64,000 bases of DNA from Glebionis coronaria. Its lineage: Eukaryota; Streptophyta; Magnoliopsida; Asterales; Asteraceae. Under the pieces are notes generated by a model. The model was not told the DNA's origin and did not search any database. It was given only the letters and a program-made list of their open reading frames with translations. The position numbers were made by a program, and so were the translations under genes. The stretch spans positions 1 to 64,000 of the forward strand of contig JANFOE010002209.1 of the NCBI GenBank assembly GCA_025667525.1, read 5' to 3'. Below are positions 1 to 12,928 of this stretch, piece by piece. Numbering within the stretch: the stretch's first letter is position 1; every line of letters begins with the position of its first letter.

Positions 1-79
<79 letters not shown>

Positions 80-149
80 ATATATATAGCATTATATATA
101 TATATATATTATATATATATAATATAATATATATAGTATATATATATAT

Positions 150-224
<75 letters not shown>

Positions 225-248
225 TATATATATATATATATATATATA
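1..248. repeat. TA-rich microsatellite
   Basis: Almost uninterrupted TA dinucleotides with a few single-base breaks (C, A, G). It runs off the left edge, so its full length is unknown. It has no coding content and assembly length is likely unreliable here. Confidence 0.95.
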
Positions 249-2547
249 AATATGTATATTTAGATCACTTTTGATAATCAACATCTTATCATTTAGGGGA
301 ATTCTACTTGAGGTTCCCATCAATTAAGACAATGTCGTCATGTCATAATCAATCAATCCATTCTACTCGGCACTATCAACTTTCCAGTTTTATTGCCGTC
401 GATAAGATGTGAACTTCTCAAAAGACTAATAATAACTCATAATTCTTCACAAATTCAAGGATATCAGGAGACATAACTAACCTTAAAAGAGTAAGGCTAA
501 CGCATAATCTATGCGAGAGATATTTCAAATCAGATACATACGAAAACATTTAACGAATATTGTATATATCCCACGTTTTCATAATTTGAGTACACATTCG
601 AAAGCTCCTCGGATCGTTACCCAGGTTATTCAAATGAAATCAAATCATAAGAAATGATAGGAACGTCGATACATCCAGTCGGGGTATCAACACTCGGTAA
701 TTAGATACTTTTCCTAAGAATCTTACTACAGGAGAATTGGACAAGTAAGAATTGTCAATTGTCAAATAAGACAATTTCCATAGATGAGTAAATTCAACTC
801 AGAAAGAAATAGATGCTACATGGCACATATGTAGGTGTCCCTAACACTATGTCCTTATTTTTTTTCATTCACTTCTTGCAGATCTCATAAAATTTAATCT
901 TACTCAATCTTTAAAGAAAATGTAGTGTTTATTCATTAGTTTTATGGTGACTACTAATCAGTCTTGCATAGTCCGATTCCAAATTGTATGTAGGCGCGCA
1001 ACTATATACAATTTCAAGATTAACGATGCAATACTCAGTTCGTCAAAACGTTATCATCATGTTTATAATAAAAACATTTACATGCTTAATTCTTAAATAA
1101 GAATCAAAATATATTTACAAAGATTTTTCCTTGTTATGAAAACAATTAAGTTTTCCAAGGTGTTTTATAAACAACTTCATTTCGATAACAATCACTTATA
1201 AATCTCACTTTAAATAATCCATATAGTGATGAAAAATCCAATTTTTCTCAAGGAATAATGTTTTATCTTTATAAAAACAATGGGTGATCTGCAAAAGAGT
1301 GACGGAGAGTCGTTCACCAAGAACTAACTATAATATGATAGGAAATGAGTTTAGCCAAATAATCATGAGGTTCATGACCTTGATGGCACTCAAAAAGAAT
1401 AATTCGTAACTCAATTCAAGATGAGTACTTGTTCAATGGTTGTATCACCAATGCGAACATTAGGATGAAGCAATAAAGGATAGATAACATCGATACATGT
1501 AGAATTTAGCAATCAAAGGTAGTCTTTTCATTAATCACAAACAAGTCAAATTGTACCGTAACACATTACGTGTCACTATGTCATACAATTCTCAGAACTC
1601 ATCCTACCAACTGATATCTCAGTTAAGTTAGGGATTTTTAAAAGATACCATAATGAATACTAATCTACAAGAGTTATGGGGGTTCCACCTGTCCCGGAAG
1701 ATCCATCTGTCTCAATTCAGAAGAAGATTTCTTCAATTTATTTCTTGGACACTGGGCATCCTCATTAGTGGACAATGGCCTAGGAACAACCCTTAACACG
1801 AATCAATAATCAATTAAAACTTTATAATTCAATCACAAAACTAAACAACTTCCTCTTAACAATCTCATATTCCATATGGGTTAAATTTTTACTTTATTCA
1901 AGTTTCAACCAATTTATACTCAATTCGATATCCTAACTCATATTCCAATACTTTCAATCTTATTCTTAGGCCTTAATAGGGCAATAAAAGCTCGATATGA
2001 ATCAACACTTAATTTCCAATCCTATAGCTCTTTCAAAAGCAATTATCAAATGAGTCATTTATATGAAATGACTTAATCATTCAACTAGACTTCTCGGAAA
2101 GGTATTAGTGGCATGAGGCTTTTGGGTAATGGTTCCAATTACAGCCTCAAGTGCAACATTCACCGTTTCGATTTCAAATTTAAGAATTGGATGACAACGA
2201 ATCAGATGACATCTTTCTAGGTGGTAACGTTTTGTCAAATTCCACTCTATAAAGAAAGATCGTCATGACATCGATATCAGATTTAATCTCGCCAATTCTT
2301 TTTCAATATCACAATCAACTAATATCTACATTTCTACGAATATCAACCATTTGTTGGGATCATAAATATCCACAACTTGGTTTAGATCTAGGATATCTAG
2401 AAATCCTACGAGAATAGCTTCGATTAATTTACTAGGGGATTTAGGGTTACTTGTGACAATCTACGTCGTATAAATACCTCGTATAAAAATCAAAATAATC
2501 ATCAAATAATCATGTAATAAAATTACATCATATATATATAATCTAAG

Positions 2548-2582
<35 letters not shown>

Positions 2583-2760
2583 TAACACTTCTCAGTCTGG
2601 CCTTGTCGGAAACTCGGGAATTCTTCGGCACCGTTATAGTCAAAAGATTTTTAGACATTTTTAGAAAAATGTTTATAGTTAAAAGATTTTGAAATATTTT
2701 ATTCAAAACCTTGGTTTTAAAAATCTTTCGTTCTCTATAACGAGAGCTCTGATGCCAAAC
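249..2760 (-). mobile_element. Internal (non-coding) part of gypsy element A, cut by window edge
   Basis: This AT-rich stretch has no convincing ORF in any frame; the only frame of note includes a TA repeat near 2550-2578. Its right end matches the leader of the complete gypsy element at 44431-54111: both have a run reading tatagtcaaaagatttt, then gagctctgatgcca, then the LTR. Because a primer-binding site lies against the LTR at 2761, this is the start of the internal region of a minus-strand element whose gag, if present, lies further left or is lost. It could be a non-autonomous (LARD-like) internal region or a very decayed one. Confidence 0.6.
2746..2757 (-). other. Primer-binding site, gypsy element A
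   Basis: On the minus strand the 12 bases read TGGCATCAGAGC, one base from the TGGTATCAGAGC usually complementary to the 3' end of plant initiator tRNA-Met. It lies three bases inside the LTR border at 2761, the expected place for priming minus-strand DNA. The identical 12-mer occurs at 51184-51195 in the related element, so the variant base looks like a family trait. Confidence 0.75.
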
Positions 2761-5693
2761 TGTAACACCCCCAAATTTATACAACTCAATACAGCGGAAG
2801 ACTCGTTGGTGTTACGGGATAGCACATTACTCACATCATAGACAACGCATAAAAATCGCGTCGTTTATTAATAAAGCATTTCCATTCATAAATATCAAAG
2901 TTACATCGGTCCCAAGTCATTATATTTCATACAAAGTTTTACAAAGTATTTGAATGGAAAATATTATTTAGGTGCGGGCCATGAATTCTTGTTGTCTTCC
3001 CGAGAATTACCTTCAAGTACCTGAGATAAAACATGTTAAAAGAAAAGGTCAGCGATACCGCCGAGTGAATTCATAGAGTTTAATAAAATCCATCAATATA
3101 ATATCAGTATAAAGTTATTACTGAAAATCATTTTGTACAAATCATTTTAATAGGCCATAAAATAGCCAAAGTCATTTTATACAAATCTTCATCAAAATCA
3201 TAATATAGGCATTTGCCTTAAAAATCATTATACGAGCCAATGTCGCAAAAATATCATACAATACGTCTTATAACGTTGTATGAAAATAAAAACCGTTATA
3301 TGAATATGGTTATGAAAACCAAAACACGAACATAATATCAATAGTATGACCCTGTATTGCTAGTCAGGCAATACATCGTAATTCAGAGCGTCTAGTAGTA
3401 TTTCGGTGATTGGATTATTTTAAGCCGCATGACATTGTTACCTTACTAAACCAACAACGGGTAGCTAACCCGATACCAATTTTGCCCATCTAAAGTAGCG
3501 TGTCGTCACAAAGGTCACGCTATATAAATCTTCTCATACATAAATTCGCATACCAATCAATGTGGCACGACGGGATCAACCGTCAAGGCGCGAACTAGGG
3601 TGATCGTCCCCAAATAGTACTATTATATGCACAAGCGTCTACCAAATCCCGGTAGTTCACAATTCATGCTAATGGGACTTTTAGTGACATAACCTAACTT
3701 TAATAATCCATTTATTTTCATCTATCTGGTCCTTTAATCATTTATCGGGTCATACAATCGGGTCATTCAATCATTCGGGTCCAAATCAATAAACAAACAA
3801 TCGGGACAAATGGTGTCCTATTTTATAAAAACTAACATGTTATCTCCCTCGCGGGTTTATAAAATATTTCATAAAAACATTTAAAAGAGTGTGAGGCTAT
3901 GAACTCACGTTGATGTGGGAAGGCGGGTTATCGGTAATTCGGACGTACGGTACGTGCTTCAATCACGGAAACCTAGATAAATAATACTCGTCTTAGACTC
4001 ATGTCCAATGACTTTATAAAAATACCAATTATGTATACATATGATGATTATATATATATGATGATCAAGTGGGTTTACATATTCTCATTTACTCATTTTT
4101 GTGTTATATGTCGATAACTTTTATACTAGTTTACTAGTTTTACCTATTTACACGTTTTAAGTCCAATAAACTTATTATAAGTTATTTAACTTGTTTTAAT
4201 CCATTTTGTACTTATATTATCAGTATTTAAACTTTCCATGTTGGGCCCAAATGGGTTAAGCCCAATGAGTTCTTTTTACAAGTATTTATCTTATTAAGTC
4301 CAATTATTAGTCCAATATGTTTAGTTAGCTCGTAAATGTCCGTATTTATTATAGTTCGGGTTTTATCGGTTTTTACTTGTATTAGTTACTTATACATCAG
4401 CATATGACTTTTATAAACTTTACATTAGACGGGTTTGGTCGTCTAAGTTTTATTTGGCGAAAAACGTTAATTTTACGGCAATAGCCGAAAAAGTCGTAAA
4501 AATCATGTTTATAGTTTTTATAACTTATAAAACATAACAAGTTACCATTTTTATAAAATGTCCACTTATTTATCATTGTACATATTTATATAAATAAAAT
4601 CCAAGAGTTAGTGGGTTTTAACTTTACATTTTATACAATATAAATTTGAGTGCTTATATAATAGTATTATACTTTATTTTCCAAAATCTGATTTTTATCT
4701 TCACTTTCACCAAAACTGCCATATCTTGAGTTCTATATGGAGATAGAAGCTCAAATTTTTATCACATAAACTACATGATATGTGCTACATTTAACTCTCC
4801 TATAGCTACTGTTGAATTGATATGAGCTTAAACTCATATCCTTTTATCAACAAATAACCCTAAAACATGAAGCAAAATACCAATTTATCTTGCAAAATAG
4901 TGTTATGTGGTATGTTTGTGTTTGTGTACACTTGTGTAGGTAAAAGGATACATTTTCAAGCAAACAAAGAAAAATCAAGCTCAAATGGATGAAAAAGACA
5001 AAGAAGGATCAAAAGTGACAAGACTTTGAAGTACAAGGACCTATCTTGACAAACTGCCAAAGTTGAAGGACTAAAGTGCAAATATTGTAAAAAGTCAAGA
5101 TTAAAGTCAAAATTGGTCAACTATCAAGTCAACAAAGTCAAAGGGTCAATTCTGCTCAAAGATGAAGTTTGGAGGACTTAAAGTGTCAGAGAAATAAAGT
5201 TACAAGCCTTTAATGCAATCTGCCAAAGTACAAGGGTTGAAACTGCCAATATTGGAAAGTTACACAAGTTCAATCCATGTGTACAAGTTTTGAGCCAATA
5301 AGAAGAGAGAATGAGAGGCACACGGATTGCCAACTCATAAGTAATTAATTCCCACTCAGCCGCCACATTAAATGAAAAAAATCTCAACAGTGTGATCCGT
5401 GTGACACCAATTCAACCATTCACAGGACGACACGTGGCATCTTCAAGAAGGCAAAATTTTCCCAGGATCGTTTTTGAGCTAGAGACGATTTCATAAAGAA
5501 GTATAAACATCAAAGTTGCTCAATTTTGAGAGACGAATTCAATGGTTATCATCAATTAACATTTCATCCACTCAATCAAGAAAGCCCAAATCATTGTTCA
5601 TACCTGGAAATCACTTAAGCAGAATTAGTCCACGTGGAGAGCTGGGATTGGTCCTGACACGTCACCAACCCCAACAATCATCTTTCTCAAGTC

Positions 5694-5702
5694 TATAAAT
5701 AG
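5694..5702 (+). promoter_or_regulatory. TATA box of the solo LTR
   Basis: TATAAATAG, a consensus plant TATA box, about 790 bases into the LTR. With the poly(A) signal 170 bases downstream it delimits U3 from R/U5 and gives the element's orientation. Confidence 0.7.
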
Positions 5703-5796
5703 ATGGATAGGACCTCATTTGTCACTTGTAGCTTAATATTGTAAAAACACACACTTCTCAATTTCCTTTCATTTTTCCTTCCTCTTTACCCTAACT

Positions 5797-5823
5797 ACTC
5801 AAGAGTCTGACAAACTCTTGAGT
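5797..5823 (+). promoter_or_regulatory. Perfect hairpin in the R region of the solo LTR
   Basis: Arms ACTCAAGAGT and ACTCTTGAGT (10 bp, perfect) around a 7-base loop, followed at once by four TTAG repeats. It lies between the TATA box and the AATAAA signal and so would be present at both ends of the transcript. Its role is unknown; leader folding or dimerisation are guesses. Confidence 0.7.
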
Positions 5824-5872
5824 TAGTTAGTTAGTTAGTAGCTTTCTAACAGCTTTGTAACAACTTTCATGG

Positions 5873-5878
5873 AATAAA
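5873..5878 (+). promoter_or_regulatory. Poly(A) signal of the solo LTR
   Basis: AATAAA about 175 bases after the TATA box, followed by T/C-rich sequence; consistent with the R-U5 part of an LTR. Confidence 0.55.
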
Positions 5879-7596
5879 ATTCAAATTCTCATTTCCCGCC
5901 AATTCTGTTCTTCATTCTACTGTTCATTACTTGCTGCTTTTGGATACTTGTGTTGCTGCATTGTGTTTGTTATGATCATTGATTGATCATAACTGACCTT
6001 GAAGAAGTTTGGGAGCATTTTGTTGTGATTTCAGTTCAGACACTAGTTCTATTGAAGATTTCAAGCATTTTGATGATTATTGTTGATTGATAGTTGTTTT
6101 TGATGATTGATAAGATGAACTAGTGATAAGGTGGTGGTTATCACTAGGGTAAGAGAGTTCAGCACTCCTCTTCTTCCCAATGGTTTACTTCAAAAGGTTT
6201 TAGAGTTCTTATTTTTGTTCCACTGAAATTGTCAATTGCATGCTACATTTCCTAGATTAAATCCTGTTGTTTGCCTGATAAAATTTGTTTAGTTTGGATT
6301 TGATTAGATTCTAGACTTGTTTGTAGCTTAAGAGTTGCTTCACTGCTTATTGATTTGGATTTTGTCTTGTTTGTTAGCTGATTTCAGTAACTTTTTAGCC
6401 TTTTACTTTGATTGAAGTTCTAGTAGTGTTAATTACTTGCATACTTCTTTTAAACATTTCATTTTGATCACTAAGTCTGGTTTGCTATAGATTTTCATTT
6501 AGTTTAATTTCAAAATCAAATAGTCTTCACAAATTTTCATATAGATCAGATTAAGGAGTGTTTGGTTTTAACTGATTTTTGATTTTAAAGTGTTGGTAAT
6601 TGGCAAGTTAGTGTTCATTTTCATTTACAAAGTGATAAAAAGTAGTTTTGTACCATTTTCAAGTCAACTCTTAGTTCAAAAAGGCAATTGGCAAGAAAAA
6701 GTATTGGGTCAGTATTCAGTCATTTTAACTCATAAAAGTTGTCAATTTCAACTGCTTAGAATTCACTCATTACTTGATGAAATTGAACCAAACCTGTTCT
6801 CAATTGTTGATCAATATATGAAGTTTGATAGTCTAAAAGGATTTTGTACAGTTTCCATTAAGCTAGGAGAAATAAGCAAAATTCAGATAAGCTGAGTTGA
6901 GGCAAGTTTCTGTAAATTGAAATTGAGATTTTGTATCTCTTGATCCTTTTCATAAACCTGGCCATTTTTCTTCACAAATCACTTTAGAATATGATGTTAC
7001 TTGATTTTTGAGAATTTCAACTTTTTGACAAAAAAGTTGGTCAACGCTTGGTCAACGATAAGCTCTTTTCAGCTTAATCCATTTTCTAGCTTATTTCTGG
7101 ATGAAAATTGTTCTAGTTTGATTTCCCGTTCATCACTTGAGTAGCTTAATCAGTTTCAACAAGAAAATCAAGTTGTGATTGTCTAGATTTTGCTGTAGCT
7201 TATTTTGGGCTTATTGATAAGTTCTCATTTGCTTATTTTACAACTTTAGCCAAAATCCTTTTACACACGTAGCTTAATTGGGATTTAAAGTGTTTTGCAA
7301 CTTGTCTCATTAAATTTGGTTCAGTAATAAGCTCAAACGAGCTTATTTTCATTCTAAACCCGTTTTTGGCTTAATGAGTTCTTGAAATTGCAATCTGGTC
7401 CCTAATGTTCTAATCAGTTTCTGAATTTGGCTAAACTTCATTGTTTTTAGGGTTTGCAACTTTTAAGTCCTTGTAGTTTTGAGAGTTGTTAATTTCAGTT
7501 AGCAAGTTGTTAAATTTGTTACATTTTGGTTAGTTGGTTATAAGTTTTACAAATTTGATCCTTTTGGTTAACTGATTTACACTTTTAGTCCCTAGA

Positions 7597-7676
7597 TTTC
7601 CTAGAATTTACATTTCAAGCATTTATCTTTCCTAGAATTTACATTTCAAGCATTTATCTTTCCTAGAATTTACATT
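7597..7676. repeat. 31-bp tandem repeat, about 2.6 copies
   Basis: Unit beginning TTTCCTAGAATTTACATTTC, copies starting at 7597, 7628 and 7659 and nearly identical. It lies in the U5 end of the solo LTR; the homogeneity suggests recent slippage. Confidence 0.9.
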
Positions 7677-9353
7677 TTCAGTCCTTTAAGTTTCATATTT
7701 TACATTTTGAATATTACTTGAATAAAAACTTGGTATTTGCAAGATGTTTTACATATAAGTAGGTAATATTTTTCCCTTTTGCAAGACTTTGTTGAATTAG
7801 CAAATAGAATATCCAAACAAGATTAACAACCAAAAACAGTTAAAAACCCGATATTGGTTGGACTTTCCATTAGCAAGAACTGAGAAAAAACGAACTGCAT
7901 TATACTCAATTTCATGAATCATCTTCTAAATATTTTCTAAAAATCGTACAAAACAGTGAACTCAGATTTATACCTTAAACTTGTTTTGATCATATCTCAC
8001 TCATTATAATGATTCCATTGCATGGCCAACTCTCACATGTGTACAAGACCCATAGCTTACTGTAAATCCATTAATCTATGCCATTTTTATCAGTTCATCA
8101 TTTGATTATTTACTGTTTTATACAACCAACAAATTTAAACAAGATTTTAGACTTGTTTCTTATAGTCTTACATCTTTTTAAGCATGTTTATCAACAACAA
8201 ATCCCCACACAACACTTTTATCATCATATAATCATCATATACATATACAATAGGAAAGAAAATACATGATTACATAATCAAAATAACAAGAGGATGAGGA
8301 GAACAATCTTTATACCACCATGATGATGAAATGATGAGCTTTTGGATGAACAAGACATGGTTTTGGGTAACCAATCTTATGATATATCACCACCACTTCT
8401 AGGATCACCAAGTATTTGTAGATCCCTCAAAAAATCAGCCCTTGTTCTTCATGAAAACTCCTTGAGAAATCAGCCCCAAACTCCCTTGAAAACTCCTTTT
8501 TACATGTTAAGATCACCTCCAATCTTCATAACTTCAATGGGTTTTCATCATATGTGTGAATAACATATGATTTCATGGTTAAATCAAGATCAAATGGGTT
8601 ATTTAGGGTGAGAGTAGGACGAATTTTTAAGAGAGAAATGGGAGGATGAGAGTGGTTTGCATGAGTGAAAATGGTGGTTATGAGTAGCTCGTTGTTTTTG
8701 TGGGATGAGTGGAAGAAACTAGCTTAAGTGTTAAGCTAGTGCTTACACTTGTAAGCTACAAGTTAACATGATGCCACATCTTTGATGTGGTGTCATGTTG
8801 TGCCATCCCATGTGTATTAGTGGGGTGGCATAATGTATTTTGTCCCACCTCACTAATTTACGGGTATTCCTCGATTCTAGTTTCCTCGATTTACGTGCCC
8901 TCGGGTCGTTTCACGAAAAACGTTTTTATAAATTATGAATCAACGACACAAAACGAATCCAATAAAAATTGTCTCATCAAAAACGGAGTTCAAAAATGTA
9001 AATACATAATCCTAAGGTTTCCGGTTTAGTCGTAAAGGACGTTAAATTAAAATCGTAAGTCCTAATCTCTTCTCGTAAATTTGTGAGTTTATGAACAAAC
9101 TCAAATTTAAAACTCCAAAATAATATTCATGGACAAATTTATTTTCTGAAATGTCGGACTGCCACCAAAGACGGTGTATGTAAACGTAAGCACGTAACGT
9201 AGAATCCTCCGGTTTAAACGTAGTCGATGCTACTTTAAGACTAAATCCAAATTTCTTCCCAAAAATAAGTGAGTTCATATTGTAACATTAAAATAATATT
9301 TTCAAATAATATTTGAGAATAAAATATCAATCGTAAATTGACGGATTGTCACA

Positions 9354-11176
9354 CAAGACCATAAAGATATTGCGTAGAAACCTGAAACGAGTTTGAATCA
9401 ATTCAGAATCAAACCACTGTTGCTTTTCAGTTTTGCACATGTTCAATTCATAAAGAATCTTGCATATGACCTACCGCAGTGCTGTTTGACGTTAACACTG
9501 GAAGGATTTCCACTCATCACTGTGAATACTAAGTAGTATCACTCTGAGTGTTCTAGCAATATCACAAGGATATAGCGTAGGACTCTCTTGATCTTCATCC
9601 GTGTGTCCTAACGAGATTTGATTGATCTCTTGGCTCTAGACTCTATTTGTGCACTTTTAGTGGTCAGAGGCTGGAGCAGATGCCACCTATTCAATATCAA
9701 CTATCTCGGAATGAGAAAGTCAATAGAAGTCGTGTTGATCTCTGTGACAATAAAACAAACTTCTTTTGAGAGAAGCCTGAGTAGCTAGGAAAGGGTTGTG
9801 CTTCACATCACTGGGTCCATGATGAGTTTGACTTCATGATGAGTTGACCCGGTTTCTGCCTAAGTTGTATGGAGGGCTTCTTTCTTTACATCCTTTATCC
9901 TTACATTTCTTTTTCATTCTTCAACCCCTTCAATGCTTACCAAGACATCATTACTAGCACCTTGTTGTGATTGTTCCAGTGCTAGCATCAGTACTTAGTC
10001 GGCATTCAGCTACGTTCACATTCTACTCCATCTTTCCTAAGGACTTCTAATAATCTATTGGATTGTCCCTGGGAAGATCCCTCTGGTTCTGGTTGGATCA
10101 TAGGACTTAAACCTAACCACCCTTTTGACACCAATAACGTCGTGAATTAAAGATGTTGTGGGTATTTGATCGTAACCATGAAAACCACTTTAAATTCTAA
10201 CAAAGTGTTTGAAAAACATTTAACACCTTGCTAGTTTTGTCATTTCCGAAATGCTCCCCCTTCACATGTGCATCGATAATCGAAAGTGTTTCGCACATGT
10301 AGGTAAGAGTTAAAGTGCTTGAGTCTTATATTAGATCACATTTTAATCACATTTTCTCCCCCATCTCTAATATATAAAATCTTTTGATATTAGAGATACC
10401 AAATTTGATTAAAATATATTTTGAAAAAATAGTCTTGAAATCTCAGGGAGAAAGATGTGTTAATCTTTTGCATGAAGTTAAAATGCTCCCCCTAAAAAAT
10501 TGATCCAATTGAATTGTCATTGTGAGGAATGATCCACATTTCGCTTTTTGAGGATGGGAGTTGTTGAACACACAATTTTTGAAAGATTTTGAATATCATT
10601 GAAAAATTCTTGAAAAAATTGTGTTCAACGCTTTTTGAAAAATCAATTCTTTTTGTTGAAAGGTTTTTCTAAAGCATAAACTTGAGTTCATAGACTTTGA
10701 ATGTCTTGACGAATCCACTCAAGTGTAAGAAGATTTAACTTCTTTTGCTAAGGGTAAGAGCACGAAATCGTACACTCCCCCGTGAATATCGATCCGGGTT
10801 ACAATCTGAAAGTGATTACAAGCCATTGTGTTTTGCTCAAAACGTTGAATGTTTTGTGACTAGCTCAACCCGTGATAGATTGCTCTACCCGTTGTGTGGA
10901 AATATTTGTCCAAAATAGACAATTTCCTTTATTAAAAGAAGAAATGACATGTTTTGAAAAATATTTACAACTTTCATTCGAGCTTTATGTACACACCCGT
11001 GTCGTTATTGAGCGACATTTCTAGGCACGTCCATATTATCGATACTGAAAGACATGTCGAGAAGAATATTTTTGAATTTTGAAAGATTTTTAATTTTGTG
11101 TTTTGGTTTTATGTGTTTTATATTTTTGTATTTTGCTTTTTCAAAGATATATACAAGTTGATGTTTGATAGATAAA
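9354..11176 (-). mobile_element. SIRE-1 post-pol non-coding region
   Basis: This stretch follows the pol stop codon of SIRE-1 on the minus strand and has no ORF worth calling, including no envelope-like frame. On the minus strand it contains four polypurine runs GGGGGAG (near 10250, 10355, 10485 and 10775 on the plus strand), like the iterated runs before the LTR of SIRE-2. No sequence matching the element's own LTR (19948 end) is present, so its 3' LTR must lie left of the window, beyond the inserted gypsy element A. Confidence 0.65.
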
Positions 11177-12928
11177 TCAAGCAGGCACCTTTGCCAGAAT
11201 CTCCAAGTCTGCTGGAGTCAAACATCTCATACCAATTTGCCTAACGAGGTACTCAAACCTATCTTTCGACAGAGCTTTCGTAAACAAGTCGGCTAATTGG
11301 TAATCCGTTCCAACAAAGTATAGTTCAACGATACCTCTTTCAACTTGTTCCTTTATGAAGTGGTATCTGACATCGATGTGCTTCGTACGGGAATGCTGTA
11401 CCGGGTTGCAAGAGATGGCTATGGCAGACTTTGAGTCACAGTACATAGGTACTTTATCAAAGTGGAAGCTATAATCCGTGAGTTGTGTTCTCATCCAAAG
11501 AACTTGAGCACAACACCCAAATAGAGACACATACTCCGCTTCGGCTGATGAAAGTGACGTGCAATCCTGCTTCTTGGAAGACCATCCCATAATCTTATCT
11601 TGTCCTAGAAATTGTGCACCACCAGAAGTACTTTTACGTGTATCAAGACACCCTGCATGATCAGAATCTGAATAGGCCGTTAGAAAGAAACCGGTTTCCC
11701 TCGGATACCAGAGTCCCATGTGAATGGTATTCTTAAGGTACCAAAAGATCCGTTTAACCTCCTTGAGGTGCTTTTCAGTGGGTCGTGCTTGATATCGTGC
11801 ACAATAGCATGTAGCATGATGAATATCTGGTTTGCTTGCTGTCAAGTACATGAGGGACCCGATCATGGAACGATATCTCGTTTGATCTATGGGTAATCCC
11901 TCCAAGTCAGCATCTAGGGATGTGGTTGATAATGGTGTCCCAACGGGGTCACATGAAGTCATACCATGCTTTTTGATTATCTCTTGACAATACTTAGCTT
12001 GGTTTATAAAGATACCACTTGGGGATTGGTGAACTTGAATTCCTAGAAAGAATTTTAGTTCGCCCATCATTGACATTTCAAATTTGCTGTGCATTACTTT
12101 TTCAAACCATTTTGAAAGTTTTGGGTTTGTAGACCCGAAAATAATGTCATCAACATAAATTTGCACAAGCAAAATGTCATCCCCATATTTATAAGTGAAC
12201 AAAGTTAGATCTATGGAACCTTTTGAGAAACCTTTGGATACCAGAAATTTTGAGAGCTCGTCGTACCACGCCCTTGGAGCTTGCTTGAGTCCATAAAGTG
12301 CTTTGTGGAGACGATACACCTTGTCAGGATAATGAGGATTGACGAATCCTTCCGGCTGCGTGACATAGACTTCTTCCTTCAAAGGACCGTTAAGAAAAGC
12401 CGTCTTTACGTCCATTTGATAGACAGTGAATCCCTTATGTGCAGCATAAGCAAGGAAAATCCTGACCGCTTCCATGCGAGCAACTGGTGCAAATGATTCA
12501 TCAAAATCAATTCCCTCTTTCTGGCCATACCCCTTAGCCACTAGCCTAGCTTTTTTCTTGATGATCGTATTCTCTTCATCCATCTTGTTTTTCCAGATCC
12601 AACGAAGATTTAGTGGAGTCACATCGTATGGTCTGTCAACAAGTTCCCAGACTTTAAGTCTTTCAAATTGTTGAAGTTCATCCGTCATCGATTCAATCCA
12701 AGCATGATCAGCCATGGCTTCTTTGATGTTTTTCGGTTCAGTCGTACTCACAGCGAGTGCGAACATACAAACATCGCCATCGATGGCTAGTTGTCGTCTT
12801 GTACGAACGGGCTGTGAAGGGTTTCCAATTACGTGAACCAAAGGATGATCTCGGGTCCAATGATGTGTTGAAGGATGTCGTTGATAGAACGTATGCATAT
12901 TTGACGGATCAACATGGCGAGTAGAAGA
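11177..12928 (-). pseudogene. SIRE-1 pol: reverse transcriptase and RNase H
   Basis: This is the C-terminal half of a Ty1/copia Pol. The reverse transcriptase copies element RNA into DNA and RNase H removes the template. Read in order: the copia hallmark [43 protein letters not shown], and the catalytic YVDDIIFG near 12140-12160. RNase H follows with [17 protein letters not shown] and YCDSKSA, and the frame ends after [20 protein letters not shown] at 11177. The domain itself is open and full length, so it looks recently intact. It is in the same frame as the integrase upstream but separated from it by a TAG at 12929-12931, hence pseudogene. Confidence 0.9.

Larger units (their letters stand above)
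4901..7802 (+). mobile_element. Solo LTR (2.9 kb) nested in LTR of element A
   Basis: The segment starts TGTTATGTGG and ends GAATTAGCA, and is flanked by perfect 5-bp duplications AATAG at 4896-4900 and 7803-7807. It has no internal region, so it is best read as a solo LTR left by LTR-LTR recombination. Plus orientation is inferred from a TATA box at 5694-5702 followed by a polyadenylation signal at 5873-5878. U3 is rich in phrases such as 'caaggacctatcttgacaaa' that look like short decayed repeats. Clade cannot be assigned without the internal region. The LTR is as long as the gypsy LTRs but shares no termini with them. Confidence 0.88.
2761..9353 (-). mobile_element. 5' LTR of gypsy element A, split by a nested solo LTR
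   Basis: The LTR begins TGTAACACCCCC and ends GGATTGTCACA, the same termini as the LTRs at 44431 and 51199. Read on the minus strand it starts TGTGACAATCC and ends in ACA. Removing the nested 4901-7802 LTR and one target duplication leaves about 3.7 kb. Body sequence differs from the 44431 family apart from termini and short motifs, so it is a related but distinct family. Its outer border at 9353 is followed by CAAGA, which should be one copy of the target duplication; the other is outside the window. The flank is the post-pol region of SIRE-1. Confidence 0.8.

Noticed and set aside
5516..5698. 60-codon plus frame in U3 of the solo LTR
   Set aside because: Lies upstream of the TATA box, short and without family character.
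9354..11176. Envelope-like gene downstream of SIRE-1 pol
   Set aside because: No long frame, signal peptide or membrane segment on either strand.
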